From Chloroflexota bacterium (GTDB lineage Bacteria > Chloroflexota > Anaerolineae > Anaerolineales > UBA11858), in the NCBI GenBank assembly GCA_016865865.1, contig VGOC01000030.1, positions 1-32,891 of the forward strand: a stretch of 32,891 nt of DNA. Reading direction: 5' to 3'. Position 1 is the first letter of the stretch. Every line of letters begins with the position of its first letter. Positions 8,324 to 16,900 of this stretch are shown here, one piece after another. The position numbers were made by a program, and so were the translations under genes. Below the pieces are notes generated by a model. The model was not told the origin of the DNA, searched no databases, and saw only the letters and a list, made by a program, of their open reading frames with translations.

Positions 8324-8590
8324 TTAGTATTGCTCGAATTGCTCGACGTTGAGAACGAAAACGATCGCCCTCCGGGCAAAGGGTTCTATCGATGGGAAAC
8401 ATCGTGAATAGATGATTTCGACAGCTTCGTCCACGCGGGCGTCATCGGCGCCGATCATCAGAGTGCTGTTGCCCTGGCGCAGAAACCCCCCCGTCGAGGC
8501 GATGCGCGTGACGGGGAAATCAGCCTTGTGCAGCGCTTCGTAGACATGTCCGCTGTCTTCGTCATTGAGGATGGTGATTAGCATTTTCAT
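8324..8590 (-). CDS. PstA/DarA-like cyclic-di-AMP receptor domain protein (copy 2 of locus)
   Basis: An 88-residue PII-like protein of the DUF970/PstA/DarA family, which in Firmicutes is trimeric and binds cyclic-di-AMP between subunits. The core FPVTRIASTGGFLRQGNSTL is the family signature. Thr28, Phe36, Asn41 and Gly47 fall at the numbers I recall for ligand contacts in S. aureus PstA, but position 26 is Pro instead of Arg. The end, AIVFVLNVEQFEQY, matches the last strand. It is about 20 residues shorter than typical members because the glycine-rich loop between the halves is missing, so ligand binding may be changed. It lies 9 bases after its paralogue in one transcription unit with the antiporter. 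Confidence 0.85.
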   Translation of the reverse strand: MKMLITILNDEDSGHVYEALHKADFPVTRIASTGGFLRQGNSTLMIGADDARVDEAVEIIYSRCFPSIEPFARRAIVFVLNVEQFEQY

Positions 8591-8599
8591 GGAACCCTG

Positions 8600-8866
8600 T
8601 CATAAACGTTCGAAATCTCGCACGTTGAGCACATAGATCGTGGCCTGGGTATTTTCGGGGCTTTCTCTGGGAGGGAGGTGTTCTCGGATGACGCTAAGCG
8701 CCTGTTCCACCTGCTCATTGTTCACCCCAACCATAAAGGTGGTCGTCCCACTGCGTAACAATCCGCCTGTCGAAGCCAGTCGCGTGGCGCGGTAATTGGC
8801 GTCCAGCAGGGCTTGCGCAACTGCTCCGCTGTGGGCGTCATTTACGATTGCGATGATCATCTTCAT
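8600..8866 (-). CDS. PstA/DarA-like cyclic-di-AMP receptor domain protein (copy 1 of locus)
   Basis: An 88-residue paralogue of the next gene. It opens MKMIIAIVNDAHSGAVAQAL and has the signature YRATRLASTGGLLRSGTTTF. Asn24, Arg26, Thr28 and Gly47 agree with PstA numbering as I recall it, while Phe36 is Leu and Asn41 is Thr. The two short paralogues therefore keep complementary parts of the expected site. The loop between the halves is again short. The ATG overlaps the antiporter stop (TAATG), which means tight translational coupling. A role as nucleotide sensor acting on the antiporter is inferred from family and context. Confidence 0.86.
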   Translation of the reverse strand: MKMIIAIVNDAHSGAVAQALLDANYRATRLASTGGLLRSGTTTFMVGVNNEQVEQALSVIREHLPPRESPENTQATIYVLNVRDFERL

Positions 8867-10884
8867 TACAGCACCTGATACCTTTCCACGTCGAAAGCGA
8901 AAATCGTCGCGCCCCCTATTGTGACCGGTGTGCTCGTTGTATCGGCGCCCTGGCCCGGGCTGGGGAGAAATTCGACCCGCTGCCGGCTAGCCCGGGAGAT
9001 GGCCTTTTTGAGGTTCTCTTCCTGTTCTCTGAAGGTTCCGACAAGCAAGGTGACATTTCTTCGTCCCAGGAAACTGCCGGTGCTGGAATATCGCGTCACG
9101 GGCAACCCCAATCGATTCATGCTGGCGATGACATTCTCGACATCGGCTTCCTGAACGATGACCGTCATCAAGCCGTCAATGGTCTGGCTGGCGTCGGTGT
9201 GCAGCAACTCGATCAGATTCGACCGTCGGTCGGTGATCGCCATATCTACTTCGCTGATCAATTGCGAATAGATTTCTTCGGAGATGATCCCATCTCTGAG
9301 CAGCGCGGTGAGAGCGCCGCGTTGATTTTGGAGCATATCTCGGAAGGCTGAATCCAATTCCTGGAATTCCAGACTGGGGTCTACATGGCTAGCCTCCTCC
9401 ACCGCCCTGGAGAGAGCCTCGGCGTGCTGTTTCAGGGGTCCGGCTAAACGTTCCCAAAGATAAGAAGAGATCAGACCTTCTTTGTGCATCGTCTCCAGAC
9501 GTTCATAGGATACTTTTGCCATCACCGCGCGAGCGTGGCGGCGCTCGTATTCCTCCTGGGCTTCGCTGCGTTGAATGAGATTCATCTTGTTGATCAACGG
9601 CTTCATGGTCAGGCCCTGCACCAGGAGGGTGAAGAGCACCACGCCAAACGCCATAGCCTGGATATCTTCGCGGGCTGCGCCTAACGAGGGAGGAAGACTG
9701 ATCGCCAGGGCCAGCGAGATGGCGCCGCGCAATCCGCCCCAGTAGAGCACATTTTTATATCGAAATGGCACATCCTTTTTGAAACCCAACAAACCGTAAA
9801 CGCCAACCGCGCGGGCAATCAATATAGCCAGGATAGCCCAAACGATCACCAGCCAGTTGGCGATGAATACTCCCAGGTTGATCTGTAAACCGACCAGCAA
9901 GAAGATAACCGAGTTCGCCAGATAGGCGGCGACATTCCAAAAGTTGAATATCAGCATACGTGAAGTCGGGGCGGTAGCCTTTGGGCTGAGATTGCCGTTG
10001 ACCAGGCCAGCGGCCACGACAGCGAGCACGCCGCTGACATGGAATTGTTCTGCGATGATATAGGAGCCATAAGCCAGAACGATAGTCAGCGTGGTTTCGA
10101 TAAGGGGGTAATCTATGAAGCCGATGATGCGCGAGATCAGGATCCCCAGGATGAATCCAACCACAAGCCCGCCCCCAGCGACAATGACGAAATCGAACAT
10201 ACTACCTATGAGGTCGAAGGATCCACTCACCGCGATTGCCACCATGATATTGAAGATGACGATGGCTGTGCCGTCGTTGAACAGGCTCTCCCCTTCTAAT
10301 AGCACCTGCAGGCGTTTGGGGACGCCCAACGAGCGAAAGAGGGCTACCACCGCCACGGGATCGGTAGCAGCCGCCAACGCGCCGAAGACTAAGGCCAGGG
10401 AAACGGGAAAGCCTGTGCCCAGAGTGACCATCCCGCCCACCAAAAAGGTTGTGATCAATACGCCGGGAATCGCCAGGGCCAGGATTGGCGCCAGGTCCCT
10501 GTACAGGTCATCGGGTTTGATATGAAAGGCAGCCTCGAAAATCAGCGGGGGCACCAGCAATCCCAGGAAGATGGCCGGTGGAATATGAATCTGCTCCTGA
10601 CCCCGGAGTGATAGCGCCAGGCCGATGAGCACCAGGCCGACGGTGTATGGCAGGCGCAGCCGGTTGGTGACGATCCCCACCAGGGCGGCGATCATCAACA
10701 GGCCGATCACCGCAGTGATGATGACGATGATCCTTTCTTCTTCGATCCCTCCCCCAGTCGTTTCGCCGTATGCACCAGGGGGCGGCGCAAGAGCCTCGAT
10801 TCCTGAGCAGGTCGTCAGCAGCAGGATGGTGATGCTCAGGATGAGCAAGATTCTCAGGGAAATCCTCGAGGGGGGCTTCACCAT
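8866..10884 (-). CDS. CPA1 Na+/H+ antiporter fused to a PstA/DarA-like sensor domain
   Basis: A 672-residue transporter. After an N-terminal hydrophobic segment, residues about 50-430 hold the CPA1 membrane domain with ATDPVAVVALFRSLG and GESLFNDGTAIVIF, the family's ion-binding and ND motifs. Residues about 440-565 are a charged helical cytosolic region. Residues about 568-672 are a PstA/DarA-like domain: LPVTRYSSTGSFLGRRNVTL in the first half, then a glycine-containing loop and VTIGGATIFAFDVERYQVL, the full-length family ending. It exchanges Na+ (or K+) for H+ across the cytoplasmic membrane. The fusion to a cyclic-di-AMP receptor fold suggests ligand gating; that is an inference. The start is 5 bases after the glycosidase stop; the end overlaps the next gene by one base. 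Confidence 0.92.
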   Translation of the reverse strand: MVKPPSRISLRILLILSITILLLTTCSGIEALAPPPGAYGETTGGGIEEERIIVIITAVIGLLMIAALVGIVTNRLRLPYTVGLVLIGLALSLRGQEQIHIPPAIFLGLLVPPLIFEAAFHIKPDDLYRDLAPILALAIPGVLITTFLVGGMVTLGTGFPVSLALVFGALAAATDPVAVVALFRSLGVPKRLQVLLEGESLFNDGTAIVIFNIMVAIAVSGSFDLIGSMFDFVIVAGGGLVVGFILGILISRIIGFIDYPLIETTLTIVLAYGSYIIAEQFHVSGVLAVVAAGLVNGNLSPKATAPTSRMLIFNFWNVAAYLANSVIFLLVGLQINLGVFIANWLVIVWAILAILIARAVGVYGLLGFKKDVPFRYKNVLYWGGLRGAISLALAISLPPSLGAAREDIQAMAFGVVLFTLLVQGLTMKPLINKMNLIQRSEAQEEYERRHARAVMAKVSYERLETMHKEGLISSYLWERLAGPLKQHAEALSRAVEEASHVDPSLEFQELDSAFRDMLQNQRGALTALLRDGIISEEIYSQLISEVDMAITDRRSNLIELLHTDASQTIDGLMTVIVQEADVENVIASMNRLGLPVTRYSSTGSFLGRRNVTLLVGTFREQEENLKKAISRASRQRVEFLPSPGQGADTTSTPVTIGGATIFAFDVERYQVL

Positions 10885-10889
10885 TCTGG

Positions 10890-13268
10890 TTAATCCAATT
10901 CGACGATGTGGGGGCCAGGGCTTTTGACGACCGCCGTCTGGCCTCCAGGGAAAGTGACTCGGGTCTTCTTTTCTTCGCGCAGGAGGGTCAGACCGCGATA
11001 TTGGATGGTCACTGGCCAGGGGAAAGGGTTGTGCCCCTCGAGGGCAACTTTGAATGGCGAAATCAGACGGACGCCCAACGTTTCCAGAAAGAGGGAGAGG
11101 GGCGCCAGACCCTGGAGAGCGTTACGCTCCCCAACGCCTGCGCCGGTTTCGACGTTGTAGCCGTGAGCGAAGGCTTTATGCTTTTTCAAGTTGGAGATTA
11201 CAGCAGCCATTAAACGATTGACCAGTTCGGCGGCTTCTCTTCGGTAACCGTATCTCAATAAACCTCTGCCGATCAAGCTGCTCCAAAGGATCGAGGTATT
11301 GCTGCAGGGATGCGTCTCCTGCTTTGCGGTGGGCAGCGGGCACAGGGGCAGCCCGAACGCCCGCCAGAAGCGTTCCGGGTTCGATAGCGCCTGGCGGATG
11401 ATCTGGTCGGCGCGCTCTGGGGAGGGGATGCCGGCAAACAACGGCAGGAGGAGCGAATAATCCTGACAGGCCATGTCCACGACCTCGACTCGAATCACAT
11501 CATTCGGCGCGACATTCCTGATCTCGATCGATTCTAGCTGGGCGTAAACCCGTTGGCTGGTGACGCGGCTCTGCATCAGCCGCCAGGTGAATTGGTCTTC
11601 GGTGATGTGTTCTACTCTGTTTTGCCCGGATGACCCGGCCCCATGGATGAAAAGGTTGATCTGACGGGGGGTTGTATCGCTGCCAGCGACGGAGATCACC
11701 AGCCTGACCGGTTCGTCGAAGGCGCGCTGAAGGTAGATTTCGCCCGATCCGCTGTGTTCAGCCAGCGCCTCGCGGGAGGGGCTGAGATGAGTCTCGCGGT
11801 CCCAAACGCAATACATGGAACTTGCCTCGTCCCAGGAAGCTTCGATTGCCGAGACGAGATTATCCGCCAGAGATTGCAATGATGGCACCGATCCTGTGCG
11901 TTCGAGCAGTCGCGCCATTTCGATCAGGATTTGGATTTCGTTGTACAACAGCGCGCATAGGGCTGGACTCTCGCTTTGGGAAATATCCGCCCCCTGAGAC
12001 CATTCTTGCCATGGCGAGAAGGTGGGATGTTCGTCGAGGCCGGATTGCATCAGGTGCGCCCATTCGGGAATGCCATCTCCATCGCGATCCTGAGCGGAGT
12101 CGAACCAGGCCTGCACTGCTTTGAGCAGGTTGGGGTAGATCGTATCCAGGAATTGACGGTCTTCGGTGGCCTGGTAGATTTTCCAGGCAAGATTCGCCAG
12201 GATCGGCGTCGCCATCACCCCGCTGCGCTGACCGGCCAGGCCGGGCTTCCAGTCAATAAAACCTCCCTGTTTTTGGATCGAGAGGAAGTTAGTGAATAAT
12301 CCTGCCGCAATCTCGGGAGAGGCAGGCAGCATAAAACCGACCAGGAAATCAGCATCCAGCGCGGTTTGCCCACTCCACAGGTGGGAGTGATCGCTCCCAT
12401 CTCCGGCGGGTGAGTGACCATGATCGGGCTGGCGGCTGACCACGAAAGAAGCATGAGGTAGTTGTTCGGTGGGGCCGACCAGCAGCCCACAGGCGTTCTT
12501 TTGCGCCAGGGCGAAGGTTGCGTCCCAATCGGGGTCGCCAGTCTCGATTTCGATCAGACCGGCGTTGAGTATGTCCAGGCGGGCGATTTCCTTTTCCCAT
12601 GGGCGGGCGGCGATTCTCCTGGCAGCGGCGAAGGATTCCTCGTGGCTCTTCGATGAAACCAACGCCCAGGTGAAGGTGCGCTCGCCCCCCGCCTGCAATT
12701 CGATTTCGATAGCCAGAGCGGGAAATGGGCCGGAGCCAAAATGGGAGCCGCCGGTCATGAACAACACCGGGGCAAGGCCGTCAGTCTGCCCGCATAGAAC
12801 CGTGACGGTTTCGATCTCCTTAGGAACCATGCGCCCTCCCCCGGTGGCAGAGAGCATGGCGGACCATTCGAAGCATAATTGCCGGGCCGAGAGGCGGCTG
12901 TTCTTGATGGACGCCCGACCAGCAATGACCTGGGATTCAGGAATCCAATACTCGAGCCTTACTTCGATGCCGGTGAATGGCATACAGGATAGCGCCAAAT
13001 AGTTGGGATAGAAGCGCTGAACCGAGGGAAGCTCGCTGAAGTTTTCCGGATCGGTGACGCCGGTATCGCCCTCGACGAAGCGCGGGAAGAGGCGCAGGTT
13101 GCGGGCGCGCAGACCGTAAGTGGTCTTTACAGCCAAAGCGGGAGGTTCCCCTCCCGCCAGCGATAGTTCCCAGATGTGATCGTTGGCGTAGTCCGTAGGG
13201 CCACTGCGGGCGTCGGCGGCGATGGTGTAAGCGCCGGGATCAGCCGCTGTCAGTTTCCAGTTTCTCAT
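10890..13268 (-). CDS. (alpha/alpha)6-barrel glycoside hydrolase-like protein
   Basis: A 792-residue cytosolic protein (no signal peptide). Residues about 1-230 are a beta-rich domain with WELSLAGGEPPALAVKTTYG and FPRFVEGDTG. From about 235 a helical barrel follows: GDPDWDATFALAQKNACGLL, SHLWSGQTALDADFLVGF, then DRDGDGIPEWAHLMQSGLD, an acidic-rich stretch typical of six-hairpin glycosidases such as GH63/MGH1-like and debranching enzymes. A beta insertion (residues about 530-610) splits the barrel, and the protein ends in a beta domain. Substrate unknown; alpha-linked mannosyl- or glucosyl-glycerate or oligosaccharides are possible. It heads the antiporter/sensor operon. The start at 13268 lacks a clear Shine-Dalgarno and has a palindrome 5 bases upstream. 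Confidence 0.7.
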   Translation of the reverse strand: MRNWKLTAADPGAYTIAADARSGPTDYANDHIWELSLAGGEPPALAVKTTYGLRARNLRLFPRFVEGDTGVTDPENFSELPSVQRFYPNYLALSCMPFTGIEVRLEYWIPESQVIAGRASIKNSRLSARQLCFEWSAMLSATGGGRMVPKEIETVTVLCGQTDGLAPVLFMTGGSHFGSGPFPALAIEIELQAGGERTFTWALVSSKSHEESFAAARRIAARPWEKEIARLDILNAGLIEIETGDPDWDATFALAQKNACGLLVGPTEQLPHASFVVSRQPDHGHSPAGDGSDHSHLWSGQTALDADFLVGFMLPASPEIAAGLFTNFLSIQKQGGFIDWKPGLAGQRSGVMATPILANLAWKIYQATEDRQFLDTIYPNLLKAVQAWFDSAQDRDGDGIPEWAHLMQSGLDEHPTFSPWQEWSQGADISQSESPALCALLYNEIQILIEMARLLERTGSVPSLQSLADNLVSAIEASWDEASSMYCVWDRETHLSPSREALAEHSGSGEIYLQRAFDEPVRLVISVAGSDTTPRQINLFIHGAGSSGQNRVEHITEDQFTWRLMQSRVTSQRVYAQLESIEIRNVAPNDVIRVEVVDMACQDYSLLLPLFAGIPSPERADQIIRQALSNPERFWRAFGLPLCPLPTAKQETHPCSNTSILWSSLIGRGLLRYGYRREAAELVNRLMAAVISNLKKHKAFAHGYNVETGAGVGERNALQGLAPLSLFLETLGVRLISPFKVALEGHNPFPWPVTIQYRGLTLLREEKKTRVTFPGGQTAVVKSPGPHIVELD

Positions 13269-13273
13269 AGTAT

Positions 13274-13353
13274 CAGTAGTTCACGAAAGCGATCAGGAGC
13301 CCGTCCCCGGGCGACCCGCGGACGGGTCTTGGATCCTTTTTCGTGAAGTACTG
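13274..13353. repeat. 80-base nested palindrome in a divergent spacer
   Basis: Outer arms CAGTAGTTCACGAAA (13274-13288) and TTTCGTGAAGTACTG (13339-13353) pair with one mismatch. Inner arms CCCGTCC (13300-13306) and GGACGGG (13320-13326) pair perfectly around a 13-base GC loop. It lies between divergently transcribed genes, 5 bases from the glycosidase start, so it cannot be a terminator of a flanking gene. Confidence 0.75.
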
Positions 13354-13393
13354 AGTATTGTAAGGGCAGAATCGAGAAAGGTCAAAGGTTTTA

Positions 13394-13402
13394 TGCTAGA
13401 AT
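13394..13402 (+). promoter_or_regulatory. possible extended -10 promoter for the MaoC-PBP operon
   Basis: TGCTAGAAT is an extended -10 (TGn plus TAGAAT) about 60 bases before the MaoC-like start. No good -35 is present. The following 13403-13445 stretch is made of AGTA/CAGT-type short repeats. Confidence 0.3.
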
Positions 13403-13461
13403 CAGTATTCAGTAGTCAATAGCCAGTAGTCGTTGAGCAGTGAGCAAAGGAGACGGATCCC

Positions 13462-13932
13462 ATGTCAAAGCATCGAGCACGAGGATTGTATTTCGAAGAG
13501 TTCAAGGTTGGGCAGGTGTATATCAGCGCAGGTCGAACGATCACCGAAGGTGACATCGTTGCCTTCGCGGGGTTATCCGGCGATTATAACCAGATTCACA
13601 CCGACGCCGAGTTCAGTAAGAACACGCTCTTCGGCCAGCGGATCGCCCACGGTTTACTGGTCACCTCGATTGCTTCGGGCCTGGTGAATCTCAGCGGCCT
13701 GATCGAGGGCACAGTGATTGCCTTTCGCGAGATCGTATCGTGGAAATTCAATAAACCGGTTTTCATTGGGGATACTGTTCATGTGCGCACTGAGGTCGTC
13801 GAGACCAAAGCTGTCAAACGCCTGAACGGCGGCGCAGTGGACCTCGAAGTGAACGTGTTGAATCAACATGATGATGTGGTGATGAAAGGCATCTGGAAAG
13901 CGTTGATCGCCAGTAAACCGGAGGAAGAATAA
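13462..13932 (+). CDS. MaoC-like (R)-hydratase domain protein
   Basis: A 156-residue hot-dog-fold protein. The (R)-specific enoyl-CoA hydratase motif is visible at about residues 39-46 as GDYNQIHTD, with the catalytic Asp and His. It continues with FGQRIAHGLLVTSIASGLV, the family's central helix region, and FNKPVFIGDTVHVRTEVVE. The reaction is hydration of a 2-enoyl-CoA or similar thioester; the true substrate is not evident. GGAG about 9 bases before the ATG at 13462 sets the start. The gene ends 3 bases before the PBP start, so the two are cotranscribed. A distant paralogue lies at 27092-27544. Confidence 0.85.
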   Translation: MSKHRARGLYFEEFKVGQVYISAGRTITEGDIVAFAGLSGDYNQIHTDAEFSKNTLFGQRIAHGLLVTSIASGLVNLSGLIEGTVIAFREIVSWKFNKPVFIGDTVHVRTEVVETKAVKRLNGGAVDLEVNVLNQHDDVVMKGIWKALIASKPEEE

Positions 13933-13935
13933 ACC

Positions 13936-16900
13936 TTGACCGACGAGAAACCAGACCAACCCGAAGATCCTCGCGATCGCTTTCGCCGTCTGTTAGACGA
14001 AGCCGAGAAGGCCGAGCAGGAAGCGTCGGCGGATGATTCCCTGGGAGGGGAACTTCGACCGCCCGCCGCGCCTGCGCGGGGCGACTACCCTTCGACTTAC
14101 CTGGATTTACTGGGGCGCCAGGAGGAACCAATAGAACCAGTCCTCGAGGAACCTCTGGGCGAAACACGCCTCGAACCGGCGCCTGAATCTGCTGGGGAAG
14201 ATATTTTCGGGGAGAGGGCTACGTTGCCTCAGCGGGAGTCGACCACGCCGCCCCCGCCCAGGTTGGGCACGACGCCCCAAACCGCGCTGCCCGCCCTGGA
14301 TACCCAGGGGATGCCGCTGCCCCGCCGGGTAGATGAGCTCGACCTGGGTGGCACGCGCGTCTCGCGAACGGCCTTCGAGGAGGTATCCGCTCGAAGACCA
14401 GCCGCCACCCCACCCATAGCTCCGCCGCGTCCACGCTCGAAACGACCTCCCCGCAAATATCAGCGCGCCCAACTCGAACGTGCGATGGGCTGCCTGTTGC
14501 GGATGTCCCTCCTGGGCGCCTTCATTTTCGTGATCCTGGCTGTCGTCGTCGCCTCGGTGGGGTTTATCGTCTATTGGCAGATCGCCAATGACCTGCCCGA
14601 TCCCAGTGATCTTCGCGAGCGGATTTCTCAATTCGAAACCACGCGCATCCTGGATCGCAATGGCAATTTGCTCTATGAAATCCTCGATCCTACTCATGGA
14701 CGGCGGACGTATATTTCTTTGGATGAGATGTCGCCATACCTGGTCGCCGCCACCCTCGCCACAGAGGACAAGGAGTTCTACGACCATCCCGGTTTCGATC
14801 CGATGGCGATTGTGCGAGCCTTCTGGCAAAACCTGAACAGCAAGGAAACGATCTCTGGGGCCTCGACGATCACCCAGCAGTTGACGCGCACGATGTTCCT
14901 CTCAGCGGAGGAGCGCGCTCAACGGAGTTATATGCGCAAGCTGCGCGAGGCGATCCTGGCGGCGGAGGTCACCCGACGCTACACCAAGAACGAGATTCTG
15001 GAAATCTATTTGAACGAGAATTATTACGGCAATATGGCCTACGGCGTTGAGGCTGCCGCACAAACTTACTTCGACATCTCGGCGAAGGAGTTGGATCTGG
15101 GACAGGCGGCGTTTCTGGCTGGATTGCCCCAATTGCCTTCGGTTTACGATGTGTATACCAACCGTCAAGCGACTCTGGAACGGCAACAGACGGTTTTACT
15201 GCTCATGTTCCAGGCCAGCCAGGAGCAGGGCTGCATCTATGTGGGCAACAGCCCGCAGCCGGTGTGTGTCGAGGCGGGGGAGGCGGCGTTAGCAGCGGGC
15301 GCCTTCGAGAGTTACGAGTTCAGCCCGCCGCTGGTGCAGATGCGCTACCCGCACTGGGTCAATTACGTGCGCTCGATCCTGGAAGCGCTGTACGACCCGC
15401 AGACCATCTATCGCTCTGGTTTCACGGTCTATACCACCCTCGACCCCGACCTGCAGGATATCGCCCAGGAAGTCGTCAAGGAACAGGTCGACTCCCTGGC
15501 GGATAAGCACGTCACGAACGGCGCCCTGGTGATCATCCGGCCTGGCACAGGGGAGATCCTGGCCATGGTCGGCTCGGCGGATTTCGATAACGAGGAGATA
15601 GACGGTCAGGTCAATATGGCTGTCAGCCCGCGCCAGCCCGGTTCGGCGATCAAACCGATCACCTATGTAGCCGCCTTCGAAAAGGGCTGGACTCCGGCGA
15701 CATTGATTTGGGATGTGCTTTCCGAGTTCCCGCCTTCAGGCGACCCCAACGACCCGCGCCCTCCCTATGTGCCGGTCAACTACGATGGACGCTATCACGG
15801 CCCGATGCTGGCTCGTTCGGCGTTGGCGAATTCCATCAACATGGCCGCGGTGAAGGCGCTGAATTACGTGGGCATTTACGATAACCCTGCCACGCCTGAG
15901 GAAGATGGTCTGATCGCCATGGCGAAACGACTGGGGATCACCACCCTGACCCGTGAAGATTACGGCCTCTCGCTGACCCTGGGCGGCGGAGATGTCTCGC
16001 TTCTGGAGCTATCTGGCGCTTTTGCCGTCTTTGCCAACGGTGGGCGCAAGGTCCCGCCAACGGCGATCCTGCGCATCGAGGATCATCTCGAGGAGATCGT
16101 CTACCAGTACGAACAGCCGCCCGGCGATCAGGTGCTGCGCGCGGAGCACGCCTTTTTGATCTCCTCGATCCTCTCCGATAATGTCGCCCGTACCCCGATG
16201 TTCGGGGCCAATTCGCCGCTCAACCTGCCCTTCCCGGTGGCCGCCAAGACCGGCACCACCAACGATTTTCGCGACAATTGGGCGATCGGCTACACCTCCG
16301 ATGTGGTCGTTGGAACCTGGGTAGGCAACGCGGATTACACCCCCATGCAGGGCACCAGCGGACTGACCGGCGCAGCTCCCATCTGGAACTCTGTCATGCA
16401 GACCGCTGTCCAACACCTGACCGGCGGCAATCCCACCCCCTTCTTGCCGCCTACAGGCGTCGTCGAGCAGGTCATCTGCACAGTCTCAGGCGCCGAGCCT
16501 TCTCAGTGGTGTCCCAACCAGCGCAGCGAGTATTTCGTGGCCGGGCAGCCGCCGCTCCCCAGCGGACAGGACCTGTGGCAGAGGGTCAATATAGATACCT
16601 GGACAGGCCTGCTGGCTTCCCCAGCCTGCAAAGATTACACCGATAACAAGCTGGGATTGAACGTCAACGATCCCTGGGCGGTCAAGTGGATCAAGGAGAC
16701 CGATCAGGGCAGGCAGTGGGCCAAAGACATCGGTTTTTCCGACCCGATTTTCTTCACCCCCGAACACGCCTGCGCCGAGACGGATTCGCGCCCGATCATC
16801 GAGATCAACGCCCCGGATGATGGCGATGTGATCACCTCCAGCCCGCTGGTGATCTATGGGCGGGCGGATGCGACCAGTAACTATAGCGAATTCTGGCTGC

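Noticed and set aside
10784..10884. Lipoprotein signal at the N-terminus of the antiporter (LLLTTCSG)
   Set aside because: The residue before Cys is Thr, not Gly/Ala/Ser, and the protein is a polytopic transporter; a plain hydrophobic segment is more likely.
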